DNA from: Acetobacteraceae bacterium
GTDB lineage: Bacteria; Pseudomonadota; Alphaproteobacteria; Acetobacterales; Acetobacteraceae
Direction: 5' to 3'
DNA length: 43,136 bases
NCBI GenBank assembly: GCA_027487675.1
Contig: JAIYDD010000040.1
Coordinates: forward strand, 1 to 43,136
The notes under the pieces are model-generated. The model worked only from the letters and a program-made list of their open reading frames with translations, made no database searches and had not been told where the DNA came from. Shown here in pieces: positions 8,545 to 17,030 of the stretch. Within the stretch, counting starts at the first letter, position 1, and each line of letters begins with the position of its first letter. The translations under genes and the position numbers were made by a program.

Positions 8545-9693
8545 TCAGAACAGCGGCGGGATCTCGTTCATGCCGCGCGCGTCTTCCACCATCGCGGGCA
8601 GCAACTCGCAGAAGCGCGCGATCCAGGGTGCGGGCACCGTCGTGCTGACCTTGACGAAGCGGTCGGCGAAATGCGCGGTGTGGTAGCTGCCCTGGCGGAT
8701 CATCACGCCCTTCGCGCGATACGCGGCGACCAGCGCTTCCGGCCGGATGCCGGCGCCGGCGACGTCGAGCGCGACGAAGTTGCCATGGCTCGGCGAGACC
8801 GGCAGCGCGAGGCCGGGCACGGATGCGACGGCGTCCGCGATGGCGCGCTTCGCGGCGCGATCCGCGGCGATCACCAGCGGCAGCCATTCCGCCTTGTGCT
8901 CCAGCCCCGCGATCGCCGCGTGCTGCGCGATGACGGAAGAGCCGAGTGCATTCGGCGCCGCGGCGGCGAGCCGGCCGATCAGCTCGTGGCAGGCGACGAT
9001 GGCGCCGACGCGCAGGCCCGCCAGGCCGAGCCACTTGGAGAAGGAATAGGTGGTGACGGTGTGCCGCGGCAGCAGCGGCGCGAGCAGCGTATGGCCTTCG
9101 GCAAAGTGGCGATAGGTGCAGTCATGGATCGCGTAGGCGCCGGCCTGGTGCACGATCGCCGCGAACTCGACGATCTCCCGCGGCGTGAAGATGGTGCCCA
9201 TCGGGTTGTTGGGATCCACCAGGTAGACCAGCCGCGTGGCCGGCGTGACGGCCGCGCGCAGCTGCGCGGGGGACAGGCGATAGCCTTGGGCGGGGTCGTA
9301 GACCGGAAGCTCGGTGGCCGTCGCGCCGATCTCCCGCGCATAGACCAGCGGCCACTTCCAGCCGGGCTCCGCCGCGATCAGCTGGTCGCCGGCCCGCAGC
9401 AGGGACCGCACGGCATGCGACAGGCCGGCCACCGCGCCATCCGTCACGATCACGCCGAACACCGACGGGTCCAGGCCGAGGTCCTGCAGGATCAGCTCCC
9501 GCAGGCGCTCGATGCCGAGCGGCGGCGCATAGGCGTTGAACAGCGCCCGGTCCACGGCCTCGTGCAGCGCGGCCACGACGGCCGGATGCGGCGGCAGGTG
9601 GTTGGTGTTCTGGCCGAGCCACAGCAGCCCGTCGTCGCGGCTGAGCGCGTCGAAATGGCGGTTGCGGATCTCGTGCAGCGGCAGCCCGTCCAT
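8545..9693 (-). CDS. PLP-dependent aminotransferase, class I/II (HisC-like)
   Basis: A 382-residue fold-type I aminotransferase. PNNPMG lies at 161-166, D191 in IHDCTYRHF should contact the pyridine nitrogen, and the Schiff-base lysine is K220 in TTYSFSKWLGLAGLRVG. The C-terminal arginine region is less clear. The ATG at 9693 overlaps the SDR stop as TGATG, indicating translational coupling. The overall pattern resembles histidinol-phosphate or aspartate-type aminotransferases. Its role in the operon would be to convert an amino acid to its alpha-keto acid, or the reverse, upstream of the TPP decarboxylase-like enzyme; that pathway link is inference. Confidence 0.88.
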   Translation of the reverse strand: MDGLPLHEIRNRHFDALSRDDGLLWLGQNTNHLPPHPAVVAALHEAVDRALFNAYAPPLGIERLRELILQDLGLDPSVFGVIVTDGAVAGLSHAVRSLLRAGDQLIAAEPGWKWPLVYAREIGATATELPVYDPAQGYRLSPAQLRAAVTPATRLVYLVDPNNPMGTIFTPREIVEFAAIVHQAGAYAIHDCTYRHFAEGHTLLAPLLPRHTVTTYSFSKWLGLAGLRVGAIVACHELIGRLAAAAPNALGSSVIAQHAAIAGLEHKAEWLPLVIAADRAAKRAIADAVASVPGLALPVSPSHGNFVALDVAGAGIRPEALVAAYRAKGVMIRQGSYHTAHFADRFVKVSTTVPAPWIARFCELLPAMVEDARGMNEIPPLF

Positions 9694-10475
9694 CAGATGA
9701 TGCTGCCGCGGGAGGCGATGCCGCCATCGATCGTCACGACCGTGCCGGTGATGTAGCCGGCCCGGGCCGAGGCGAGGAACAGGATTAGGTCCGCCACTTC
9801 CTCCGGCGTCGCCGGGCGCTTGCCGGGATATTTGTCGAACAGCTCGCCCCAGCGGCCTTCGTCGCCATACCAGTCCTGCGCGCGGCGCTTCATCAGCTTC
9901 ACCATGCGGTCGGTGGCGACGGGGCCCGGGTTCACGCCGACGACGCGCACGCCGTGGTCGAGCGACACCGCGCCGAGCGCCTTGGTGAAGGCCATCAGGC
10001 TGGCATTGCCCGAGGAGCCGGCGATGTAGCGCGCATCCCAGTTCTCCCCGCTGTTGCCGATGTCGTTGACGATGACGCCGCGGCCCAGCGCCTTCATGCG
10101 GATCCAGTACGCACGCGTCAGGCTGATATAGCCGAAGACCTTCAGGTCCCAGCCGCGGCGCCATGCGGCGTCGTCCACCGCCTCGATGTCGCCGGCGGGG
10201 ATGTCGCCGGCGTTGTTGACCAGCACGTCCACGTCGCCGACGCGCGCGGCCAGCGCCTGCATCGCGGCATCGTCGGAGAGATCGGCGGCATGGACCGCGA
10301 CCCGCACGCCGAATTCGGCTTCGAGGATCGCCTTGGCCTCCTCCATCGGTGGGGCGGAGCGGGCGGCAAGGTGCAGGTGGCAGCCTTCGGCGGCGAAGGC
10401 GCGGGCGCAGGACAGGCCGATTCCTTTGGAGGCGCCGGTGATCAGCACCGTCTGGCCGCGGATCCCGAGATCCAT
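9693..10475 (-). CDS. SDR-fold protein lacking the canonical catalytic tetrad
   Basis: A 260-residue short-chain dehydrogenase/reductase. The cofactor motif TGASKGIG (13-20) and NNAG (87-90) are intact, and the C-terminus YITGTVVTIDGG is typical. The active-site positions are not. In the segment GVIVNDIGNSGENW to YIAGSSGNASLMAFTKAL the catalytic Ser, Tyr and Lys align with Gly140, Gly153 and Asn157, and the helix-4 Asn aligns with Lys112. A tyrosine (Y150) is near but out of register. Similar GNA-type SDRs seem to exist elsewhere (recollection), so this is more likely a subfamily than a damaged gene. It is the first gene of the six-gene operon, 97 bp from the divergent GntR gene. Confidence 0.87.
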   Translation of the reverse strand: MDLGIRGQTVLITGASKGIGLSCARAFAAEGCHLHLAARSAPPMEEAKAILEAEFGVRVAVHAADLSDDAAMQALAARVGDVDVLVNNAGDIPAGDIEAVDDAAWRRGWDLKVFGYISLTRAYWIRMKALGRGVIVNDIGNSGENWDARYIAGSSGNASLMAFTKALGAVSLDHGVRVVGVNPGPVATDRMVKLMKRRAQDWYGDEGRWGELFDKYPGKRPATPEEVADLILFLASARAGYITGTVVTIDGGIASRGSII

Positions 10476-10535
10476 GCTATGCTGTCTCCGCCGTCGGATT
10501 CCGCCACGGCCCCGGCTCTGCGGGGCCAGTGTCCT

Positions 10536-10562
10536 GCATACACGGCATTCGTCCTCGCATAC
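10536..10562. promoter_or_regulatory. Putative GntR-type paired operator, site B
   Basis: Two GCATAC elements (10536-10541 and 10557-10562), each preceded by GTCCT, are 21 bp apart as direct repeats. They lie in the 97-bp region between the divergent SDR operon (start 10475) and the GntR regulator gene (start 10573). The right copy ends 10 bp before the regulator's ATG. This position suits autoregulation and control of the operon; binding itself is inference. Confidence 0.6.
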
Positions 10563-10572
10563 AAGACGGCCC

Positions 10573-11244
10573 ATGCCATCCACCATCCTCGCGCGGCGCG
10601 CAACCACCTCCGTCGACCGCGTCCTCGGCACCCTCGAGCGGGACCTGATATCCGGCCGGCTGAAGCCCGCCCAGCGACTCGATGAAACCGACCTGGCGCA
10701 GCGCTTCAAGGTCTCCCGCACCCCGGTGCGGGAGGCGCTGAAGGTCCTCGCCGCGCAGGGCCTGGTGGAACTGCGCCCGCGCTCCGGCGCCTTCGTGGCG
10801 CAGCCCACGGACCGCGAGCTGATCGAAATGTTCGAGACGATGGCGGAGATGGAAGCCGCCTGCGCCGGCTTCGCCGCGCGCCGCGCCACCGCCGACGATC
10901 GTGCGCGCCTGGAAGCCGCGAACGCGGCCTGCGAGAAGGCGCGCGTCGCCGCCGACGCGCCCGGCTTCTACAAGGCCAACACCGCCTTCCACGACGCCAT
11001 CTGCCGGGCCGCCGGCAACCGCTTCCTCGCCGAGCAGACGCTCGCGCTGCGCCGGCGGCTGGAACCGTGGCGCCGCGGCGTCACCTGGAACCCCGGCATG
11101 ATGCAGGCTTCCGTGCCCGAGCACGCCGCCATCCTCGCGGCGATCGCCGCGGGGGACGCGGCGGCGGCGGCGGAACGGGCGCGCGCGCATCTCGACACGC
11201 TGCGGCGCGACGCGCTGGTGCTGCTGCGCGGCCTGGGCGGCTGA
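10573..11244 (+). CDS. GntR family transcriptional regulator, FadR/FCD subfamily
   Basis: A 223-residue regulator. The N-terminal winged helix-turn-helix (about 10-75) contains LKPAQRLDETDLAQRFKVSR followed by TPVREALKVLAAQGLVELRP. The C-terminal FCD domain (about 80-215) has the usual FHDAICRAAGN and VPEHAAILAAIAAGD, whose histidines normally bind a metal and help sense a small carboxylate-type effector. It is divergent from the six-gene SDR/aminotransferase operon, with paired GCATAC elements between them, so it most likely represses that operon and itself. The ATG at 10573 was chosen because the HTH domain follows directly; the frame is open further upstream but overlaps the operator region. 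Confidence 0.92.
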   Translation: MPSTILARRATTSVDRVLGTLERDLISGRLKPAQRLDETDLAQRFKVSRTPVREALKVLAAQGLVELRPRSGAFVAQPTDRELIEMFETMAEMEAACAGFAARRATADDRARLEAANAACEKARVAADAPGFYKANTAFHDAICRAAGNRFLAEQTLALRRRLEPWRRGVTWNPGMMQASVPEHAAILAAIAAGDAAAAAERARAHLDTLRRDALVLLRGLGG

Positions 11245-11252
11245 GGGCGCGG

Positions 11253-11741
11253 CTACGGCACGATCTCGAAGGGCGTGTCGAAGCGCACGGTGTGGTGGTC
11301 CGTCTCGTTGGTGTCGGATAGCTCGAGGTTCAGGAAATCCTGTTCCTCCGCGACGAAGAACGGCCCCGCATGCCAGGCGCCGCGCTTCAGCGCGAGGGCG
11401 ACGTCGCCGCCGATGCGGAAGCAGGCGATGTCCTTCGGATCCGGCGCCGCATCGGGCGCATCCGGGTCGCCGGGCGGGGCGAGGCAGACGAACCATTCGC
11501 CGCCCTTCGTCGCCGCCAGGCATTGCGTGACGCGGCTGTGGCGGGTGATGCCGCGCACGATCAGCGGCCGGCGCGGGATGCGCATGATGTAGAGCCGCGG
11601 CGTGCCGCGGCCGAGTTCCAGCGGCGCGTCGGCGGGGCCGAAGGGCGTGCCGTCCTCGCCCGGCTCGATCAGCGTGCCGTAGGGCGCGATCGCCTCGGCC
11701 GTCGCGGGGCGGGGCGTGATGCGGATGGTCGTCTCGGTCAT
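11253..11741 (-). CDS. allA: Ureidoglycolate lyase family protein (AllA-like)
   Basis: A 162-residue protein. It has GITRHSRVTQCLAATKGGEWFVCLAP and LKRGAWHAGPFFV with NETDHH following, matching the cupin-like AllA fold and its usual length (about 160-170). AllA splits ureidoglycolate into glyoxylate and urea, the last step of allantoin/purine breakdown. The start ATG overlaps the stop of the flavin monooxygenase gene as ATGA, so it is the third gene of a tightly coupled trio with that gene and an 8-oxoguanine-deaminase-type amidohydrolase. A purine-related role is therefore reasonable, although related lyases acting on other ureido acids cannot be excluded. Confidence 0.85.
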   Translation of the reverse strand: MTETTIRITPRPATAEAIAPYGTLIEPGEDGTPFGPADAPLELGRGTPRLYIMRIPRRPLIVRGITRHSRVTQCLAATKGGEWFVCLAPPGDPDAPDAAPDPKDIACFRIGGDVALALKRGAWHAGPFFVAEEQDFLNLELSDTNETDHHTVRFDTPFEIVP

Positions 11742-13174
11742 GCGGCTTCGTCCTCCCGTGCCGTGTAGGGGCGCAGCTCGGCGTGCTCGCCCTCGAGGAA
11801 TTCGCTCCAGTCGCGGGCCTGCTGGTCCAGCACCAGCACGCGCTTCACGCCCTCCACCAGCCGCGGCACGACATACTTCATCGCGCTGACCGATGCAGCG
11901 ACCGGGCCGAGGCTCAGATTGGCGCTGCTGACGATGGTGTGTACGCGCGCGAGCCACGGCGCGCTGCCGGGATCGCGTTCGGTGAAGGCGCCGAAGCGGT
12001 CGAGATAGGGGGCGGCGGCCATGCCGTCGTGACGCTGGTCCTCCGGCGGGACGTAGCGGTCGCGCCACAGCGCGGCGTGACGCAGCACCTCGGCCAGTTC
12101 GGGGCAGCGGGACATGTCGGCGTGGTAGCCGGTGCCGATGCCGAGCATGTCGTAGCTCGCGCGGTGGCCGTTGCCCTCGACCACGATCTCCTCGCCGGTC
12201 CAGCGGATGCGTTCCCACGGGAAGCCGGTGCGCAGCGCGAACCCCGGCAGCGCCATCGCGGCGTCGAAGGTGGGCTGCGGCGGCGGCTGGCTGATCTCCT
12301 TCAGCCGCCAGTGATAGGCCCATCTGGCGGCATCCGGCAGGTCGACGTAGTGCGCCAGGAAGCCGGCGCTCTCCATCCACCGCCGCGGGTTGTTCCGCGG
12401 CAGCTCGGCCCGGCGCACGCAGACCTCCGCGCGCGTCGCACCATCGCGCAGCGCGGCGATGGCGAGGTCGAAGGCAGAGGCGCCGGCGCCCAGTATGCCG
12501 ACGCGGCGGCCCTGGAAGCGGCGCGTGTCGAACTCCTCCATCGCATGCACGACGCGGTCCGCCGGCACCGCCTGCGCGACATGGGCAGGGATCGCGAAGC
12601 CGCCGGCGCCCTTGAAGCCGGTGGCGAGCACGACCGTTGCGGCGAAGCGCGTCGCGGGCCCGGCCGGCGTCTCGAAGCCCAGTTCCAGCAGCGTGCCGCA
12701 GGGCGCGGGGCGCAGCGAGATGAGCCGCCAGCCGTTGTGCACCGCGACGCCCGAGACGCGGCGGAACCAGCGCAGGTAATCCATCCAGGCGGTGCGCGGC
12801 ACGCGGAACACCGCGTCCCATGCGGCCACGCCATGCTGCGCTTCCCACCAGGCGCGGAAGGACAGCGCCGGCAGGCCGCATTCCGGCCCCGCCAGGTACT
12901 TCGGCGTGCGCAGCATCTCCATCCGCGCGAAGGTCGCCCAGGGGCCTTCCAGCCCTTGTTGCGAGTCGTCGAACAGCGCCACCTCCGACACGCGTTCGCG
13001 CTTCAGCAGCGCGCCCACGGCCAGGCCGTACTGCCCCGCGCCGATCACCGCGCAGGCCAGCGTCGGCGCGCCATCCGGCCCGCTGCGCGGCGCGACCCAT
13101 TCGCGTTGCGGATAGGCGAGGATGTCGAGTTGCCGCGCGACCTCGGCGTCCAGCGCGTCGAGATCGATGCTCAT
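11738..13174 (-). CDS. FAD/NAD(P)-binding flavin-containing monooxygenase-like protein (copy 1)
   Basis: A 478-residue two-dinucleotide-fold flavoprotein. The FAD motif is VIGAGQYG (43-50) and the NAD(P) motif is GILGAGASAFD (about 220). Landmarks include EGPWATFARMEMLRTPKYL, FRAWWEAQHG and GIGTGYHAD. It should use NAD(P)H and O2 to oxygenate a heteroatom or carbonyl. It has 4-nt ATGA overlaps with genes on both sides (amidohydrolase upstream, AllA downstream). It is clearly paralogous to the protein at 20514-22007, which shares EGPW(A/G)T, the YL..YRRV region and APYL. The substrate is unknown; urate oxidation would fit the neighbours but is a guess, since known flavin urate hydroxylases belong to another class. 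Confidence 0.85.
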   Translation of the reverse strand: MSIDLDALDAEVARQLDILAYPQREWVAPRSGPDGAPTLACAVIGAGQYGLAVGALLKRERVSEVALFDDSQQGLEGPWATFARMEMLRTPKYLAGPECGLPALSFRAWWEAQHGVAAWDAVFRVPRTAWMDYLRWFRRVSGVAVHNGWRLISLRPAPCGTLLELGFETPAGPATRFAATVVLATGFKGAGGFAIPAHVAQAVPADRVVHAMEEFDTRRFQGRRVGILGAGASAFDLAIAALRDGATRAEVCVRRAELPRNNPRRWMESAGFLAHYVDLPDAARWAYHWRLKEISQPPPQPTFDAAMALPGFALRTGFPWERIRWTGEEIVVEGNGHRASYDMLGIGTGYHADMSRCPELAEVLRHAALWRDRYVPPEDQRHDGMAAAPYLDRFGAFTERDPGSAPWLARVHTIVSSANLSLGPVAASVSAMKYVVPRLVEGVKRVLVLDQQARDWSEFLEGEHAELRPYTAREDEAA

Positions 13175-14655
13175 GCCGGCACCTTCATCGCGATCCGCGC
13201 CTCGGCGGCGGAAGCCGGGTAGCGCGCGAAGTCGATCCCGGTCGCGCGGCCGGCGGCCGCCATCTGCTCGGCCGCGCAGCGATTGGCCTCGGCCGCGACC
13301 TTCGCCTCGCTGCCATCCACCAGCTGGCCGTGGCGGACGCGCACGCGGCCGTTGACGATGGTGGCTTCCGTCCGCGCATCGGCCCCGGCCATGAACAGCC
13401 CGCCGAGCGGGTCGGCGAGCCCGCCGGAGAGCGGCACGGTGTCGAGACGGAACATCGCGACATCGGCCGCCATGCCGGGCGCCAGCGCGCCGATGTCGTC
13501 GCGGCGCAGCGCGGCGGCGCCGTTGCGCGTGGCCATCAGCAGCGCATCGTAGGGCGTCATCCAGGCGACTTCGGGTTCCACGTCCGGCGGCGCGTTGACC
13601 CGGTGCAGCATCAGGCCGAGGCGGATGTCCGAGATCACGCTGCCGCTGTCGTTGCTGGCGGCGCCGTCCACGCCGAAGCCGACGCGGATGCCGGCGGCGC
13701 GCATCGCGGAGATGCGGGTGACCGAATAGCCGAGCCGGATCACCGTGCGCGGGCAGTGGGAGACGCCGACGCCGGCATCGGCGAAGGCGCGCATCTCCGC
13801 GTCGTTCAGCTCCGTGCAGTGCGCCATCCAGGTGCCTTCGCGGATCCAGCCGGCCTCGCGCAGGAAGTCGAGCGGCGTCATGCCGACGAGTTCCAGCGCG
13901 CGGCGGCGTTCGTCTCCGCGCGGGTGGAAGTGTGTGTGCAGCCCGATGCCGGCATCGCGCGCGACATCCGCATAGGCCTTCATCAGCGCGGGCTTCGCAT
14001 AGGTGATGCCGGTGGGGCCGATATCCACGCGCAGCATCGAGAAGCGGGAGGGATCGTGATGCGCCTTCACCGCCGCCTGCGCCAGCGGGATCACGCGTTC
14101 CTCCGCATCCAGCAGCGCGGCCATGCGGTTGCCGAGCAGCGGGCGCAGCCGGTCCTCCAGGTCGCCCTCGATCGTCACCGTGCTGCCGCGCACCAGGTGC
14201 AGGCGCAGGCCGGCATCGGCGGCGGCGAGCGCCTCCGCCGCCGCGAAGTCGTTCTCGTGCACCGGCATGAAGTAGGAATGGTCGGCGCTGGTGGTGGCGC
14301 CCGTCAGCAGCAGCTCCGCCGCCGCGGCGCGGCAGGCCCAGTACATGCCGTCCAGGCTGAGCTCCAGCCAGAGCGGGTAGAGGCGGTGCAGCCAGTCCAG
14401 CGAATGCGTGCGCTGCGCGAAGGGCACGGCGCGGGTGATGGACTGGAAGAAGTGGTGGTGCAGGTTGACGAAGCCCGGCAGCACGATGCAGCCGGCGGCG
14501 TCGATCACCTCGTCCGCCGCCGTCACCGGGCAGGGGCCTTCGCCGAGCGCCACGATGCGCGGGCCATCCGCGACCAGCCAGGCGTCCCGCAGCACGCGGT
14601 GAGTGTCATCGCAGGTGTAGAGTGCGCTGGCGCCGTGGATGACGAGGGTCGGCAT
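13171..14655 (-). CDS. Amidohydrolase, 8-oxoguanine deaminase / hydroxydechloroatrazine hydrolase type
   Basis: A 494-residue metal-dependent amidohydrolase of the TrzA/AtzB/8-oxoguanine deaminase group. Metal ligands are visible: LPGFVNLHHHFFQS (59-72), HTHFHP, AHCTELND, and the aspartate in GVDGAASNDSGSV. The last motif is the group signature for enzymes that hydrolyse an amino or chloro substituent on a purine or triazine ring. The start at 14655 (MPTLVIHGASALYTCDD) follows a GGAG-like site; an upstream in-frame ATG nine codons earlier is less likely. It is the first gene of the trio with a flavin monooxygenase and AllA, divergent from a polyamine-type ABC importer across a 252-bp promoter region. 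Confidence 0.87.
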   Translation of the reverse strand: MPTLVIHGASALYTCDDTHRVLRDAWLVADGPRIVALGEGPCPVTAADEVIDAAGCIVLPGFVNLHHHFFQSITRAVPFAQRTHSLDWLHRLYPLWLELSLDGMYWACRAAAAELLLTGATTSADHSYFMPVHENDFAAAEALAAADAGLRLHLVRGSTVTIEGDLEDRLRPLLGNRMAALLDAEERVIPLAQAAVKAHHDPSRFSMLRVDIGPTGITYAKPALMKAYADVARDAGIGLHTHFHPRGDERRRALELVGMTPLDFLREAGWIREGTWMAHCTELNDAEMRAFADAGVGVSHCPRTVIRLGYSVTRISAMRAAGIRVGFGVDGAASNDSGSVISDIRLGLMLHRVNAPPDVEPEVAWMTPYDALLMATRNGAAALRRDDIGALAPGMAADVAMFRLDTVPLSGGLADPLGGLFMAGADARTEATIVNGRVRVRHGQLVDGSEAKVAAEANRCAAEQMAAAGRATGIDFARYPASAAEARIAMKVPA

Positions 14656-14867
14656 GGTCTGGCTCCGCCGCGTGGTCGGCACCAGGATATACCAGGCTCG
14701 CGATCTTGCATCCGGTGCGCGCGCGCAGCCATGCAGGCGCGCGCCCTCTCTGCCGGCCGCTTCGGCATTTCCGCGGCTTCACGATGCAGATCGCCTGCAT
14801 GCTGTGCAGAACCCGTCCTGCGGCGGCTCGGCGGCGGCAAAGCGTCGTTGGAGCGCCGGGAAGCGGT

Positions 14868-14894
14868 GTGTACCGTCCATGTCGTCCTGTATGC
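14868..14894. promoter_or_regulatory. Putative GntR-type paired operator, site C
   Basis: A good element, GTATGC in CCTGTATGCAGG (14889-14894 core), immediately overlaps the Shine-Dalgarno sequence AGGAG (14895-14899) of the receptor gene starting at 14908. A weaker partner, GTGTAC (14868-14873), lies exactly 21 bp upstream. Another related stretch, TGCAGAACC, occurs near 14806-14814. Binding at this place would block both transcription and ribosome access. The weaker half makes this the second least certain of the six sites. Confidence 0.4.
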
Positions 14895-14907
14895 AGGAGC
14901 AACGGCC

Positions 14908-15960
14908 ATGCCCGCCCCCCACAAGCCCGCCTTCCGCCTGACACGCCGCGCCACGATCGGCGGCCTCGTGGGGCTCGCCGCCGGCGCGGGCGCGGCGCGC
15001 GCCCAGGGCGCGACGCTGCGCGTGACGCATTTCGGCGGGCCCTATGGCGTGCTGCAGGAACTGATCGCGCGGCCCTTCGCCGCCGCCGGGCACGGCACCG
15101 TCGCCTATGAGGTGGAGCTGTCCACCACCGCGCTGGCGAAGATGCAGGCGCAGCAGGCCGACCCGCCCTTCGATGTCGCGATGGTGCCGCGCGCCATGGC
15201 GCTGCGCGCGGGCAATGCGCAGCTGATCCAGCCGCTCGCCGCCTCCGACCTGCCGAGCCTCGCGCAGACCGCGGAGGGCACGCTGGCCGAGGGCGGCGTC
15301 GGCGCCGCCTTCCTGCTGGATGGCGTGGACCTGATGTATTCGGCCCGGCTGGCCGGCCCGCCCATCACCGGCTGGAACGATCTGTGGCGCACCGACCTGC
15401 GCGGCAAGATCGGCCTACCGGGATCCACGCTGACCACCGTCATCAGCATGATCGTCTCCGTCACCCGCAGCATGGGCGGGAACGAGACGGACGACGCGGC
15501 GGTGGAGGCGACCTTCCGCCGCTTCCGCGAATTGCGGCCGCATGTGCGCGCCTTCTTCAACGACCCGATCGCGGGCACGCAGATGCTCGACCGCGGCGAC
15601 ATCGCGGTGGCGCCGCAATTCTCCATCCGCATCGCCAACCAGATGCGCGCCAATCCGGATATCCGCCGCGCCTCGCCGAAGGGCTTCGTGCACGCCATTC
15701 CCTACGACCTGATCGTGACGCGCAACACGCGCCAGGCGGCACTCGCCCGGCGCTATATCGACTTCGCGCTGTCCACCCCCATCCAGCAGGCGGTCGCGAC
15801 CAACCTGCTGGCGACGCCGGTCTCCACCGGCGCGCAGATGACCGATGCGGCGAAGCCCTTCGTCCTGGAGCTGGATGCGCTGTTCCATTCCGACAACGCC
15901 TTCCTCGCCGCCAAGACCGCGGAGTGGCTGCGCCGCTGGAACCGCGAGATCCAGGGCTGA
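14908..15960 (+). CDS. Periplasmic polyamine/opine-type ABC receptor (PotD-like)
   Basis: A 350-residue extracellular solute-binding protein family 1 member. The ATG at 14908 has AGGAG 8 nt upstream. The Tat-like signal is FRLTRRATIGGLVGLAAGAGAARAQG. The mature part begins ATLRVTHFGGPYG, the usual start of PotD/IdhA-type receptors, with GKIGLPGSTL and GTQMLDRGDIAVAPQFS further on. It delivers a cationic or polar solute to the membrane complex encoded by the next three genes. It is the first gene of a four-gene operon with 2-nt spacing to the ATPase gene and diverges from the amidohydrolase trio, whose enzymes may act on the imported compound (inference). Confidence 0.9.
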   Translation: MPAPHKPAFRLTRRATIGGLVGLAAGAGAARAQGATLRVTHFGGPYGVLQELIARPFAAAGHGTVAYEVELSTTALAKMQAQQADPPFDVAMVPRAMALRAGNAQLIQPLAASDLPSLAQTAEGTLAEGGVGAAFLLDGVDLMYSARLAGPPITGWNDLWRTDLRGKIGLPGSTLTTVISMIVSVTRSMGGNETDDAAVEATFRRFRELRPHVRAFFNDPIAGTQMLDRGDIAVAPQFSIRIANQMRANPDIRRASPKGFVHAIPYDLIVTRNTRQAALARRYIDFALSTPIQQAVATNLLATPVSTGAQMTDAAKPFVLELDALFHSDNAFLAAKTAEWLRRWNREIQG

Positions 15961-15962
15961 GC

Positions 15963-17030
15963 GTGACCGAGCCTGCGCTGGAGTTGCGGCGCGTCACCAA
16001 GGCCTTCGGGCGACATGTCGCGGTGGAGGATTGCTCGCTGTCGCTGCCGGCGGGCGGGATCCTGGCGCTGGTCGGGCCGAGCGGCTGCGGCAAGACGACC
16101 GTGCTGAACCTGGTCGCGGGCTTCGAGCAGCCGGATGCCGGCTGGGTGCTGCTGGGCGGCGCGGACCAGGCGCGCGTCAGCCCGCGGCACCGCAAGCTGG
16201 GCATCGTGTTCCAGAGCTACGCGCTGTTCCCGCACATGTCGGCGGCCGACAACATCGGCTACGGGCTGCGCGTCGCCGGCGCGCCGAAGGCCGAGATCCG
16301 CGCGCGGGTGGAGGAGATGGCGGCGCTGCTGCGCATCGGCGCGCTGCTCGGCCGGCTGCCGCATGAGCTGTCGGGCGGGCAGCGCCAGCGCGTCGCGATC
16401 GCGCGCGCACTGGCGCGCCGCCCGTCCCTGCTTCTGCTGGACGAGGCGATGAGCGCGCTGGATCGCAACCTGCGGGAGGAGGTGCAGATCGAGCTGTCGC
16501 TGCTGCTGCGACGGCTCGGCACCAGTGCCGTCATCGTCACGCATGACCAGCGGGAGGCCTTCTCGCTCGCCGATCGCGTCGCGGTGATGAATGCCGGCCG
16601 GATCGAGCAGGTCGGCACGGCGGAGGAGCTGTTCGGCCAGCCGGCCTCGGCCTTCGTGGTGGAGTTCCTGGGCGGCGTCGGGCGGCTGCAGGCGGTGGCG
16701 GAGGTGCGCGGCGAGGCAGCGCTGATCGAGGCGGAAGGCAGGCTGCGCGTGACGGCGCCCGCGCCGCCGGGCCGCGCCTCCGGCCCCGTCCGGCTCTACC
16801 TGCCGCGGGAAGCGGTGGCGCTGCGGCCGACACCCACCGAGGCGCATGCAGAAGACCCCGCCGAGGTGCTGCTGGTGACGCAGCTCGGCGTGGAGCGGCG
16901 GCACCATTTGCGGCTGGGCTCGCAGGAGCTGACGCTCGACCTGCCCGCCTTCACGGACCAGCCGCCCTGCCGCGCGGGTGACCGTGTCTTCCTGGCCGTC
17001 GATCCCGCGCGGGTGCACTGGTTCCCGTGA
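15963..17030 (+). CDS. ABC importer ATP-binding protein, PotA-like
   Basis: A 355-residue ATPase. Walker A is GPSGCGKTT (38-46), the Q-loop is VFQSYALFPHMS, the signature is LSGGQRQRVAIARAL (136-150), Walker B is LLLLDEAMSALD (156-167) and the switch histidine is VTHDQREA. The region after about residue 240 is a TOBE-type regulatory domain. The start is GTG at 15963, two nucleotides after the receptor stop; no better start keeps the whole nucleotide-binding domain. The permease gene overlaps its stop as GTGA. It powers uptake by the adjacent permeases. Confidence 0.92.
   Translation: MTEPALELRRVTKAFGRHVAVEDCSLSLPAGGILALVGPSGCGKTTVLNLVAGFEQPDAGWVLLGGADQARVSPRHRKLGIVFQSYALFPHMSAADNIGYGLRVAGAPKAEIRARVEEMAALLRIGALLGRLPHELSGGQRQRVAIARALARRPSLLLLDEAMSALDRNLREEVQIELSLLLRRLGTSAVIVTHDQREAFSLADRVAVMNAGRIEQVGTAEELFGQPASAFVVEFLGGVGRLQAVAEVRGEAALIEAEGRLRVTAPAPPGRASGPVRLYLPREAVALRPTPTEAHAEDPAEVLLVTQLGVERRHHLRLGSQELTLDLPAFTDQPPCRAGDRVFLAVDPARVHWFP

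Noticed and set aside
11738-13174. Calling the flavoprotein a urate hydroxylase (HpxO)
   Set aside because: The two-dinucleotide-fold pattern is of the FMO/Baeyer-Villiger type, not the HpxO class; context alone is not enough.
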